A stretch of DNA of 15,408 nucleotides, taken from assembly GCA_044426085.1 (NCBI GenBank), contig JAWXUU010000026.1:1-15408 (forward strand), given 5' to 3'. Below, one piece after another: positions 6,057 to 13,310 of this stretch (position 1 is the stretch's first letter; every line of letters starts with the position of its first letter). Both the position numbers and the translations under genes were made by a program. Origin of the DNA: JAWXUU01 sp044426085 (GTDB lineage Bacteria > Bacillota > Clostridia > Christensenellales > CAMQZB01). The notes beneath the pieces are model-generated. The model saw only the letters and a program-made list of their open reading frames with translations, ran no database searches and was not told the DNA's origin.

Positions 6057-7091
6057 CTACACTTGAGCAATCGCATTATTAACCATATCATAATGAGCTT
6101 TCGCTGCATTGTTAAATTGCGTTAAGCATGTATTGTTTACCCCATCAAAAAATTCTAGAATGCTTTTTTTGTTTATTCCTATCATGCTTTGATCATCAAC
6201 ATCTTGTCTACCTTCATCAATTCCATCTTCAGTTCGCAAAAAGTTCAGCCATTCAACTTCTTGAAATTCGCCACAAGAAGGTCGATTTTTGAGCATTTGA
6301 AGGACTGCATTCCGCCTTGTATTCAATGCTCCATCAGCAATAATTACATCTAGGCCACTTTCCACATCTCTGTTCCTTAACATATTCATCGACTTTACCA
6401 TCGAAATATATGCATCAGCAAAAATTTCAGGATTACATCTTTCGACTGCAGTGTTATTTTTTTCCCAATACGGTTTATACTCATATTCAGCATACCCAAA
6501 ATCAGGATAGTGCCCACTGTCCGCATGACCTATTGCACAAAATAGAAGCATAAAATTTGAAATAACTTTTTCTTGTCCTTCGTCAATAATTTTACTTTCT
6601 AGACAATTTATTCCAAGTTTCCTATACCCTACAAATCCTTGATGTGAAAATGCATCTGCAAGAACATGCATCTTTAGCCCAATAGCCATATAATCATTCA
6701 CTGCAACGTCTTCCAGTCCATATACCATATTATATAGTTCACCTCTCGGTTGCGCCATATATTTTAAATCATCATCAGCAATATCATCTTTTGCTATATA
6801 ACCTTTAGAATCGATTGTGATATTTTTATCCTTAATACACCTTGGCAAAAAATGAAACGGCACCCATATTTTAGCTAGTGTGCTATCGAATGATGTTCCT
6901 TGATCAATATATCCTCTCCAATCAAAATCATACGCAGTATAGTTAGGGGCTGTCAATTTACCATTGAAGTTACGATATGTAAATTCATCAACAAATTGTG
7001 CAGCAATTGCTATTTGTCTTGCCTCGTCAACATCATATCCTGCAAATTTTGCCGCAGAAAGTGTGCCATAATAATGAAAATCAAAATCCAT
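6057..7091 (-). CDS. DUF6765-like protein with a putative metal-binding histidine cluster
   Basis: A 344-aa soluble protein. The start MDFDFHYYGTLSAAKFAGYD followed by AQFVDEFT matches my recollection of DUF6765 proteins. Conserved-looking polar residues are His6, His80 (VPFHFLP), His142, Asp146 and His150 (MHVLADAFSHQGF), then His189 and His194 (GHADSGHYPDFG). The HxxxDxxxH spacing and helical setting recall zinc-dependent phospholipase C and S1/P1 nucleases, so a metal-dependent hydrolase is possible, but the substrate is unknown. GGAG sits 7-8 nt before the ATG. It is the last gene of a leftward operon, 85 nt (AT-rich spacer) after the gene at 7177, and is followed by a terminator. There is no signal peptide. 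Confidence 0.75.
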   Translation of the reverse strand: MDFDFHYYGTLSAAKFAGYDVDEARQIAIAAQFVDEFTYRNFNGKLTAPNYTAYDFDWRGYIDQGTSFDSTLAKIWVPFHFLPRCIKDKNITIDSKGYIAKDDIADDDLKYMAQPRGELYNMVYGLEDVAVNDYMAIGLKMHVLADAFSHQGFVGYRKLGINCLESKIIDEGQEKVISNFMLLFCAIGHADSGHYPDFGYAEYEYKPYWEKNNTAVERCNPEIFADAYISMVKSMNMLRNRDVESGLDVIIADGALNTRRNAVLQMLKNRPSCGEFQEVEWLNFLRTEDGIDEGRQDVDDQSMIGINKKSILEFFDGVNNTCLTQFNNAAKAHYDMVNNAIAQV

Positions 7092-7176
7092 AGTTTTTCT
7101 CCTTTTTTGTTTTATTTTTTAAATTTTTTATCTTTTGTATTTCTTTTGTATCTTTAAATTTTTTCTTTCGCGTTAT

Positions 7177-7731
7177 TCACAGGTTCACGCTGGGCATGGT
7201 GATATCGAGAAGAACTCTTGCGTTTGCTTCCCCCGAAAGTCCCAAGATGTGGGAATAATAGGGGGATAATTCAGTGTCGGATTTCACCAGTTCCAAAAGC
7301 GTGGCTAGACGCTCTTGGTTGCTTTTTGGAAGGTGGTCTTTTGTGACGCCTTTTGCCAAAATTCTTGCCAAAACTTGCCTCCATATATCTTCGCATTCAG
7401 AAAACGTTTCGCGAGGTTTTTTCAAAAATTCATTCGTGAGCCTCACAACATCTTGCAAGATTTCCACGGCGAACCTGTCTTTATCTTTTGCACTGCTCAC
7501 CCTTATGTTTTGCGAATCCTTTTTGGGGTTATAGGTGAGCAATTTATCTAGACATACCGACAAATCTGCCGTTATATAAAGATTGCTATTTTCGGATAGT
7601 TTCACAAGCTGAGCGACAAAATCGCACGTCTTTTCGTAAAACTTACCACTTGTTTTCAGAAGATGTGGGGTGAGTGCGGTTGTTTTTTGCATCATGGTGC
7701 AAATTTCGTTATAGATTGGATAAAGTATCAT
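7177..7731 (-). CDS. Unrecognised helical protein in the DUF2589 operon
   Basis: A 184-aa protein that I do not recognise. It appears almost wholly alpha-helical and soluble, with alternating Leu/Ile and charged residues (for example LARILAKGVTKDHL and ERLATLLELVK) and no membrane segment or signal peptide. Its ATG lies 9 nt after the stop of the upstream gene, with AAAGGCG as a modest ribosome binding site, so it is translated from the same message. Position between the 286-aa DUF2589 partner and the DUF6765-like protein suggests a role in the same complex or pathway. Confidence 0.75.
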   Translation of the reverse strand: MILYPIYNEICTMMQKTTALTPHLLKTSGKFYEKTCDFVAQLVKLSENSNLYITADLSVCLDKLLTYNPKKDSQNIRVSSAKDKDRFAVEILQDVVRLTNEFLKKPRETFSECEDIWRQVLARILAKGVTKDHLPKSNQERLATLLELVKSDTELSPYYSHILGLSGEANARVLLDITMPSVNL

Positions 7732-7740
7732 ATTTCGCCT

Positions 7741-8601
7741 TTACGCAAGTGATATATACCGCGTTTCTTCCCCACCTTTTTCTTCCACCACAACGTTCAA
7801 ATCTTGTTCTTTCATCTTCACTTTTATTTTCATAAGCGAATCGGAACCTTCATTATATTCCTTGATTTTCGCTGTTTCCACACTGACTCTGACACCTGCG
7901 TTTTCGCTTACTAGCTTTTTTGTTTCAAAAAATATCCAACTTCCAACATCGTTGCAAATTGCACTTAGTTGCTTATCTGAAAAATCGATTTTTGTTTTTT
8001 CGTCAAGTTTTTGGATATATTTTTTTAACCATTCAAAAGTTACTTTACAAAGGAAATCTTTAATATCCAATATCTTCAATGTTTCAAAGTTATAGGTTTC
8101 AAGATAAGGTTTCATCTCCCCCACGACTTTTTGAGTGACTTTTTTGGATATTGCAAAATATTGCTTAATGTGTTCTGCTGTGAGATTTTTTGGAGTGCTA
8201 TCTTCACCTAGCACTGCGTTTTCTTTAGGAATACTCTCTTCATTGAAAAATTCTTCACTTTGATTGGCATCCGTTTCGTTTTTTTCATTTTGAGTGTCAA
8301 ACTGCTCTTTTGCTTGCTTTTTTATTCTGCGATAAAGCTGAAAAGTCATCTCTTCGCTCGTCTTTTTCAAAAAATCTTCTTTGAAGTTTTCTCCGCTTGC
8401 TCTTGACTCCGTCACACCCATCACCATCACGGGAACATCTATTTCCACTTCATCTATAACATAGTGCGGAACGGTTAGTCCCCTTGTGAATGGGTCGGCG
8501 TGATATTTTTCGGCTAGCACTGCACTGCTGTGGTCGGCATAGCTTCTCGCTTTAGAAATGTCACCGACTATTTCCCCAATAAAGTCGCCGAGGGTCGTCA
8601 T
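7741..8601 (-). CDS. Unrecognised partner protein of the DUF2589 gene
   Basis: A 286-aa protein. Residues 1-60 (TLGDFIGEIVGDISKARSYAD, HADPFTRGLTVPHYVIDEVEIDVP) form a distinct N-terminal region that I associate, from memory, with genes next to DUF2589. Residues 75-160 are highly charged and probably coiled-coil or disordered (EEMTFQLYRRIKKQAKEQ, then many Glu/Asn). The C-terminus is beta-rich (LMKIKVKMKEQDLNVVVEEK). The ATG overlaps the TGA of the upstream DUF2589 gene by 4 nt (ATGA, 8598-8601), which implies translational coupling and a fixed stoichiometric relation. I see no catalytic motif or membrane segment. Its function is unknown. Confidence 0.8.
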   Translation of the reverse strand: MTTLGDFIGEIVGDISKARSYADHSSAVLAEKYHADPFTRGLTVPHYVIDEVEIDVPVMVMGVTESRASGENFKEDFLKKTSEEMTFQLYRRIKKQAKEQFDTQNEKNETDANQSEEFFNEESIPKENAVLGEDSTPKNLTAEHIKQYFAISKKVTQKVVGEMKPYLETYNFETLKILDIKDFLCKVTFEWLKKYIQKLDEKTKIDFSDKQLSAICNDVGSWIFFETKKLVSENAGVRVSVETAKIKEYNEGSDSLMKIKVKMKEQDLNVVVEEKGGEETRYISLA

Positions 8602-9461
8602 GCCGTTTTGCCTTCAACTTGCTTAGGTGCGATTGATTCTTCCAAAATATCTAGTATTCTGCTTATTCCTGCAGGCATTTCATCTTGAACGGCATGCACT
8701 TTGATTCCAAGCGAAAATTCCTTTTTAACTTCGGAAGTTGAGCTTGTCTTCTTTTGCGATGAAACCGATGCGTTGAAAGAAGCATTGACACTTGCGCCGA
8801 AACCTTTATATCCAACTGTTCCACCGCCACTTTTGCTGTTTTTGTCTTCACTTGAACTGCTTGATGTTTCCATAGAGTTGATTTTCACATTCAGTTCGAT
8901 ATCTGTTGTTGCAATACGAATAAACGGAATTGGCAACATTGTGAGAATTGGAACTTTGAGTGACATATCTTCAAACTGTGCTGGAACTGCGTCTTGTTTT
9001 TCAATTTTCACGCAGATAAGTTGACATTGTTCTTGAACCTGCGTGCCTTCCGCTGTTTTCACTGTCACGTCACCTGCAACTAAGTTTTCCGAGCTGTTTA
9101 GCGTTACTGAAATGATTTTTCCAAATTGGTCTATGCTTGGCGTTGCGTTTAGTGAGTTTCCACCCACCTCAAAGCCTACTATGCTTTCTTCGCTGTATCC
9201 AAGACCTGAGTTTTTCACTTGAATAGTGAAATATTCGGCCACCGCTGGCACAAACGAAGAAACTTGTTTTGGATATTTGAATTCCACATAAATAGGCTCG
9301 CTTGCCTCACCCTTATCGTTGAGTTTGAACCCAGTTTGCTTGATGAAATTCACTGTGGTGATTGAAGAGTTACTCTGTGCCTTCACCACCGCATCGAGTG
9401 CACCACCAATAATTTTGTCAAACGCCATAGAAGATAGCTCTTGACCCGCTGAATATGCCAT
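8598..9461 (-). CDS. DUF2589 domain-containing protein
   Basis: A 287-aa protein with three family-typical blocks. The first is N-terminal: FDKIIGGALDAVVKAQ with STITTVNFI-like spacing and GF. The second is central: VPILTMLPIPFIRI followed by IELNVKINSMET. The third is C-terminal: LGIKVHAVQDEMPAGI and LDILEESI. A Ser/Gly-rich insert separates the last two, and residues 60-150 look like a beta-sandwich insert. The biochemical role of DUF2589 is not established as far as I know. The start is preceded by AAAGGGGG at normal distance. It is the first gene of a four-gene leftward operon and its stop overlaps the next start (ATGA). A TATAAT at 9494-9499 lies upstream but has no good -35 box. Confidence 0.85.
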   Translation of the reverse strand: MAYSAGQELSSMAFDKIIGGALDAVVKAQSNSSITTVNFIKQTGFKLNDKGEASEPIYVEFKYPKQVSSFVPAVAEYFTIQVKNSGLGYSEESIVGFEVGGNSLNATPSIDQFGKIISVTLNSSENLVAGDVTVKTAEGTQVQEQCQLICVKIEKQDAVPAQFEDMSLKVPILTMLPIPFIRIATTDIELNVKINSMETSSSSSEDKNSKSGGGTVGYKGFGASVNASFNASVSSQKKTSSTSEVKKEFSLGIKVHAVQDEMPAGISRILDILEESIAPKQVEGKTA

Positions 9462-9506
9462 AAAATTTCCCCCTTTTGTTCTTTTATGAGTTTATTATAC
9501 AAAGAT

Positions 9507-9531
9507 AAAAGCACCCACGTGGGGTGCTTTT
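9507..9531 (-). terminator. Terminator after cassette 2 operon
   Basis: AAAAGCACCC (9507-9516) pairs with GGGTGCTTTT (9522-9531) around a 5-nt loop, with T runs on both strands. It lies 27 nt beyond the stop at 9559 and separates cassette 2 from the DUF2589 operon. Confidence 0.85.
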
Positions 9532-9558
9532 TTGGATATTTTTATTTGGCTTTAAACA

Positions 9559-10212
9559 CTACATCATCAAAGAAAATATCTTACCTGCAATCACTAGCAA
9601 TGCATATAAAATTACATTCCTCCAATTTAGCGACCCTGTATCATAGGTTATGTGGCGAATTTTTTTCTTGGTACGTAATTTATTTGCATTATATTGATTC
9701 CACAATGCCATTATTGCATCAAAATCACTTTTGTCAGAATCTGCACCATTTATTAAAAGCAATTGTATTGACCCACGACACATTGTATCATCTATCTTCT
9801 CAATTTTCCCTTCTTTTAAAAGCTTTTTCGCACGTGGAAGCTGCTTTATTGAATATTTCAAATCAACATGCAAAAGATTGCAAGATTTTTCATCCATATA
9901 AATCTTTTCAACATTATCCCAACATAATTTTGCCACCACATAGTGCGAAATAGGTAAATATACGTTTTTTTTAGTAAACGTAAAGTCAAACATAGCAAAA
10001 TAGTTATTTATGCATAATTTCAGCTCTATGAATGCGAAAGTAACTAAACATAGTATTAGTTCATAGTTTTTTTCTATAAATAAGTTTCCTGTTATAAGTT
10101 GCGTAAAAACCGCATATAACAATAATGCACAAAAGCAAAAGTTAGCTACACAAACCATTGAAAGCACTGTTCGATATCCACCACCACCAGATCCAAATAC
10201 AATTTTTTTCAT
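9559..10212 (-). CDS. Membrane protein with a PH-like region, last gene of cassette 2
   Basis: A 217-aa protein with hydrophobic segments at about 17-36, 50-68 and 197-216 and a polar middle part. FDFTFTKKNVYLP followed by LCWDNVEKIY matches the PH-like pattern of the membrane proteins at 2182-2814 and 1395-2078. The N-terminus contains an unusual Gly run (FGSGGGGY). The ATG has AAGGAA about 10 nt upstream and lies 52 nt after the preceding gene. It closes the cassette 2 operon before a strong terminator. By analogy with cassette 1 it may protect the producer against the toxin-like protein at 10953; this is inferred from order and topology only. Confidence 0.8.
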   Translation of the reverse strand: MKKIVFGSGGGGYRTVLSMVCVANFCFCALLLYAVFTQLITGNLFIEKNYELILCLVTFAFIELKLCINNYFAMFDFTFTKKNVYLPISHYVVAKLCWDNVEKIYMDEKSCNLLHVDLKYSIKQLPRAKKLLKEGKIEKIDDTMCRGSIQLLLINGADSDKSDFDAIMALWNQYNANKLRTKKKIRHITYDTGSLNWRNVILYALLVIAGKIFSLMM

Positions 10213-10264
10213 TATGATAATTTCCTTATTTTTATTTAAACATCTTTATTATATTCCACAAAAA

Positions 10265-10630
10265 TTAATTACTTAAATTATTGTTGCTATCATAATCATT
10301 TTTCGGATACACGCAATCGTTTGATTGCTGTTGGCTTTCTTTAAAACTTTCTTTTATACCACGGTAATCGCAATGCTTATAGATATACCTGTCCCAAATT
10401 ATAATAAAAACAATCACATATGCTATAAATGCATATTTTAAGATTTGATATGAAATTGAAATTACTCTTAGCCATTGCAACATATTTTCACCATTAGAAC
10501 TTGATGCCATGCTACTGGTCAAAACAACCTTTATAAAAAATAACGAAAGAACTGTTATTAATAAAATAATTAGTATGATAACCCGCATTTTGAATTTTTT
10601 TGCTTTTTGTTCTTCCGTTGTTTTTTTCAT
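10265..10630 (-). CDS. Small two-helix membrane protein in cassette 2
   Basis: A 121-aa protein that I do not recognise. A basic N-terminus (KKTTEEQKAKKFKMR) precedes hydrophobic segments at about 16-38 and 62-82, then a charged and Asn-rich C-terminal tail of about 40 residues. The start has AAAGGTGG a few nt upstream. It lies between two other membrane protein genes on the same strand with gaps of 24 and 52 nt, so it is part of the same operon. It could be an accessory immunity subunit. Confidence 0.7.
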   Translation of the reverse strand: MKKTTEEQKAKKFKMRVIILIILLITVLSLFFIKVVLTSSMASSSNGENMLQWLRVISISYQILKYAFIAYVIVFIIIWDRYIYKHCDYRGIKESFKESQQQSNDCVYPKNDYDSNNNLSN

Positions 10631-10654
10631 ATTACCACCTTTCAGTTTTGACTT

Positions 10655-10948
10655 CTATTTCATCCGATATTTTTTCTCTTCGTCAGTAAGTTCACTATCT
10701 TTTTTTGCTTGAACTTTTGGTTTGGGTTTGCCAAAAACAGGATTAGAATCACCTAATGCAGATTCTACAAATGGCCCGTATACTATAAGGGCACATGCAA
10801 CTCCAGATATCACTGCAAGTATAAATGAAATAATAATAAGCACAATATTTTCTTTTACTTGAGCAATCAGAAATATTGCAACCCATAGAAGTAGGTTAAA
10901 TATCAAGAATATATTTATTAGAGCTTTGTGATTCTTGTTTTTTTTCAT
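10655..10948 (-). CDS. Small two-helix membrane protein directly after the cassette 2 toxin-like gene
   Basis: A 97-aa protein with hydrophobic segments at about 10-29 and 34-58 and a Lys/Pro-rich cytoplasmic-type tail (GKPKPKVQAKKDSELTDEEKK). I do not recognise the family. Its ATG is 4 nt after the TAA of the toxin-like gene, and AAGGAG lies inside the end of that gene, so it is translationally linked to it. A membrane protein locked this closely to a toxin-like gene is a strong candidate for the immediate cognate immunity factor, possibly more so than the PH-like protein further down. Confidence 0.75.
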   Translation of the reverse strand: MKKNKNHKALINIFLIFNLLLWVAIFLIAQVKENIVLIIISFILAVISGVACALIVYGPFVESALGDSNPVFGKPKPKVQAKKDSELTDEEKKYRMK

Positions 10949-10952
10949 AATC

Positions 10953-12098
10953 TTAATTATTCTCCTTGCTTAATAACTCAATGATTTTATCATATACCAT
11001 TTCTTTTGTAATAACTCCTGTAAAAGTTGCGCCTCCATGCATTTCTACTGGTGCCGTAAGCCATTTTGCACCTATACCAGCATTAATATCCTGACTATGA
11101 ATAATATATGGATCGTACTCATTGTCACCATCGAATTTTGCAATGTTATAATCATACCCTATTGTTGCTCCTACTGGCATTCCTGCACTTCCACCAATAG
11201 TCAGACTTGGGTTATACCATGGCGCACTTAAATGGCTCACATCCTTTGCATTACTCGCTCCATTATAAAGTCCTACCGATGCATTAGGTGTTCCACCACC
11301 AGCAGTTCCTGATACAATTAAAGCACGATCACCATCTGGATCCACTGCTGTTCCCAATGATGCACCTAACCAAAAGAAATTCCCTTGAATACCACTTGTG
11401 TATGTTTCGCCAGTGTTTCGTGCATTAATTCCCATCCTGCCATCGTTTGCTATTGCCGCACCAATCGGATATAATCCCAACGCATTTAAGCTTGTTCCTA
11501 CACCTACCTTTGCAATATCAGTTTTTTCATTTTCGCCAAGCCAATCTTTTACGCCACTGTAGGCACTGCCTATTTTGTCCCCAATCCCCGCAAGATAGTT
11601 CTCTACTCCCAAATCAGATATAAAATTATCCCAGTTTGTTTGGGTTTTCACGCCGAAATCGCCATCAATTTTCAACTCACCTTCGTCGCCATATTTATAG
11701 CCAAGGGTATTCAGCGATTTTTGAATATTTTCCGTGGCTGTAGTTTTAGCTTTATCTGTTTCGTAGGCTTTTAAGCTAGAATACTGCGTTGGTGTTTTTG
11801 TTGTGGTTTTTGTGCTGTCGTATAAATTTGAAATCTTGCTTGTATTATTTGCCGAATTATACACTGCATTTGTAGCATTATTTGTGTTTGCAGAAGATGT
11901 ATACCCTGCATTTTTCGCCGAACTTGCACTGCTTGAAGATACACTTTTGCTTGGCGTTGATATCACACTTGCTGTTTTTGCGTTGTTATACGTATCATTC
12001 AGCCAACTCCCGATACTGTTCGTGGCATTTTTGACCGTGGATGTCACTTTATCTTTCGCATCACTCGCCCAGTCTGTCACACCTGATAATATGCTCAT
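10953..12098 (-). CDS. Modular toxin-like protein of cassette 2
   Basis: A 381-aa protein starting MSILSGVTDW. The start at 12098 is chosen because GGAGG is correctly spaced before it, whereas the in-frame ATG at 12113 overlaps that site. Residues 1-45 contain two DW/SW helices, and IGSWLNDTYNNAKTA (29-43) matches IGDWVEEKYNNLTTA of cassette 1. Residues 46-120 are a Ser/Thr/Asn/Ala linker. Residues 122-165 form a peptidoglycan-binding-1-like module (IQKSLNTLGY, then IDGDFGVKT). Residues 200-381 are a glycine-rich, probably beta-rich domain (VSGTAGGGTPNASVGLY, SLTIGGSAGMPVGATIGYDY). From memory this resembles C-terminal domains of clostridial polymorphic toxins, but I cannot name one. There is no signal peptide or LXG motif. 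Toxin activity is inferred. Confidence 0.8.
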   Translation of the reverse strand: MSILSGVTDWASDAKDKVTSTVKNATNSIGSWLNDTYNNAKTASVISTPSKSVSSSSASSAKNAGYTSSANTNNATNAVYNSANNTSKISNLYDSTKTTTKTPTQYSSLKAYETDKAKTTATENIQKSLNTLGYKYGDEGELKIDGDFGVKTQTNWDNFISDLGVENYLAGIGDKIGSAYSGVKDWLGENEKTDIAKVGVGTSLNALGLYPIGAAIANDGRMGINARNTGETYTSGIQGNFFWLGASLGTAVDPDGDRALIVSGTAGGGTPNASVGLYNGASNAKDVSHLSAPWYNPSLTIGGSAGMPVGATIGYDYNIAKFDGDNEYDPYIIHSQDINAGIGAKWLTAPVEMHGGATFTGVITKEMVYDKIIELLSKENN

Positions 12099-12168
12099 TT
12101 GATTTACCTCCATTATACACCGTTTCTATTGTTTTTGCAATAGTTTTATTTTGTTTTTGATTTTTCAT
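12061..12168 (-). CDS. Small ORF replacing DUF4176 at the head of cassette 2
   Basis: A 35-codon ORF (MKNQKQNKTIAKTIETVYNG and following) with a strong AAGGAG 7 nt before its ATG. The upstream DNA matches that preceding DUF4176 in cassette 1. It overlaps the first 38 nt of the toxin-like gene in another frame, so its translation passes through the toxin start region. It may be a remnant left when DUF4176 was lost, or a leader peptide that couples or dampens toxin translation. The product itself shows no recognisable feature. Confidence 0.45.
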   Translation of the reverse strand: MKNQKQNKTIAKTIETVYNGGKSNEHIIRCDRLGE

Positions 12169-12249
12169 CGCCAATCTCCTTTTTGTTATTTTTATATTTG
12201 CCTTTGCATTATTCTTTTTTGTCTTATGTATAGTTTAGATTTTGTTAAA

Positions 12250-12294
12250 CACCTCCTTTATGCTTGCGATAGATGAGTGGGGTGGAAATATCGC
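12250..12294 (-). promoter_or_regulatory. Conserved leader of cassette 2: hairpin plus orphan Shine-Dalgarno
   Basis: GCGATA (12289-12294) pairs with TATCGC (12266-12271) around a 17-nt loop with TTTCCACCCC. AAGGAGGTG follows at 12250-12258 with no start codon near it. It is the counterpart of 4514-4560. Confidence 0.5.
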
Positions 12295-12316
12295 TTTTGC
12301 TTTGTTTGATGTGCTT

Positions 12317-12345
12317 ATTATATACCTATATTTTGTATTTGTCAA
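12317..12345 (-). promoter_or_regulatory. Leftward promoter of cassette 2
   Basis: On the minus strand TTGACA (12340-12345) and TATAAT (12317-12322) are separated by 17 bp, a perfect consensus. The -35 is part of the left arm of the inverted repeat. A promoter this strong would need tight repression. Confidence 0.85.
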
Positions 12346-12425
12346 TATATTTTTAGCTATATTTTATTATTTATATTATTGTTGCTATATGATACTATAA
12401 TTATATTAAGCTAATATTATTGTCA
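12340..12425. promoter_or_regulatory. Inverted-repeat operator between cassette 2 and its XRE regulator
   Basis: TGTCAATATATTTTTAGCT (12340-12358) is mirrored by AGCTAATATTATTGTCA (12409-12425). The arms sit at the two opposing promoters exactly as in cassette 1, and the arm sequences are largely conserved between the two copies. Confidence 0.6.
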
Positions 12426-12431
12426 AAACAC

Positions 12432-12460
12432 TTGATTTTTGTGGGGATTTGGTATATAAT
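12432..12460 (+). promoter_or_regulatory. Promoter of the second XRE regulator
   Basis: TTGATT (12432-12437), 17 bp, TATAAT (12455-12460). The hexamers match the copy 1 promoter while the spacer sequence has diverged. Confidence 0.75.
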
Positions 12461-12492
12461 ATTGGTGAAATAAACCAAATTGGAGAACAATT

Positions 12493-13146
12493 ATGAATAT
12501 TGCAGAAATTTTTAGCATACGCCTTTTGCGTGTTATGGCGGAAAAAAATGTTACCCAAAGTATGCTTGCTGAGGCTGTTGGGTGCTCGAGACAAAGCATC
12601 AACTTCTATCTTCTTGCTAAGCGCACACCAGACGTGGCGCTTGCAGCAGAAATCGCAAATTATCTTGACGTTTCTTGCGATTATCTTATTGGCAGAACTA
12701 ATTTCAGAGATTTGAGCGAAGGGGAAATCACCGCAACCGATATTGGCATGACTGAAGAAAGCATGCAATTTTTCGCTGGACTAAAATTTCTTGCGAGTGG
12801 TGGAAAAACAAGTGGAATGAAAAAACTTGAAAAATTGGGAATGAAAATGGATACCGACATTTTGCCATATTCGCAAAACGAAGGTGAAAAAACTTTGAAA
12901 CTACTAAACGACATGATCGCCCACGATAAGTTTGGAATATTTCTGCAATACCTAAAATCACACATGAACATAAAAAACGGAGAAGAAGACCTTTCTTTTC
13001 TCGAAAGCTTAATCTATGAAATAAAATCACCAATAACAAACATCACCCACGGCGGAAAAGAAGAGCGCAATCAGCTCCTCCAAGACTTCTGCCTGCACAC
13101 CGCAGATAAATATATCGGCGATATTGCTAGGGATATAACGAAATAA
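12493..13146 (+). CDS. XRE-family transcriptional regulator, copy 2
   Basis: A 217-aa paralogue of the regulator at 4762. Residues 8-65 hold the same helix-turn-helix, with only Leu9 to Ile and Lys27 to Glu changed in this region. Identical recognition residues (CSRQSINFYLLAKRTPD) imply overlapping DNA specificity, so the two proteins may cross-regulate both cassettes. Most differences cluster at residues 78-130, where the C-terminal region probably meets its signal or partner. GGAG is 7 nt before the ATG. The gene is divergent from the cassette 2 operon and is followed by a clear terminator at 13208-13232. Confidence 0.93.
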   Translation: MNIAEIFSIRLLRVMAEKNVTQSMLAEAVGCSRQSINFYLLAKRTPDVALAAEIANYLDVSCDYLIGRTNFRDLSEGEITATDIGMTEESMQFFAGLKFLASGGKTSGMKKLEKLGMKMDTDILPYSQNEGEKTLKLLNDMIAHDKFGIFLQYLKSHMNIKNGEEDLSFLESLIYEIKSPITNITHGGKEERNQLLQDFCLHTADKYIGDIARDITK

Positions 13147-13207
13147 TAACCTATACCCTCGCCACTACAATTATTAACATTGCCATTTTTATTACGCACA
13201 GCATAAC

Positions 13208-13232
13208 AAAAGACCGATTTCGTCGGTCTTTT
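13208..13232 (+). terminator. Terminator after the second XRE gene
   Basis: AAAAGACCGA (13208-13217) pairs with TCGGTCTTTT (13223-13232) around TTTCG. It lies about 60 nt after the XRE stop. The A tract allows it to act on the opposite strand as well. Confidence 0.85.
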
Positions 13233-13310
13233 GGGGTTTTGGTTTTTTAATTTCAAGAAAACCTAAAGGCAAAACAATTGCCACGTTTTATTTTCTGAAA
13301 CTTTAAACAC

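Noticed and set aside
9486..9953. 155-aa plus-strand ORF opposite the cassette 2 membrane gene
   Set aside because: It begins inside the spacer, runs through the terminator stem and lies antisense to a convincing membrane protein with its own ribosome binding site. Its His/Ser/Leu-rich composition is typical of an antisense shadow.
12406..12768. 120-aa minus-strand ORF over the second XRE gene start
   Set aside because: It is antisense to a conserved helix-turn-helix gene and would cross the rightward promoter. No ribosome binding site is visible.
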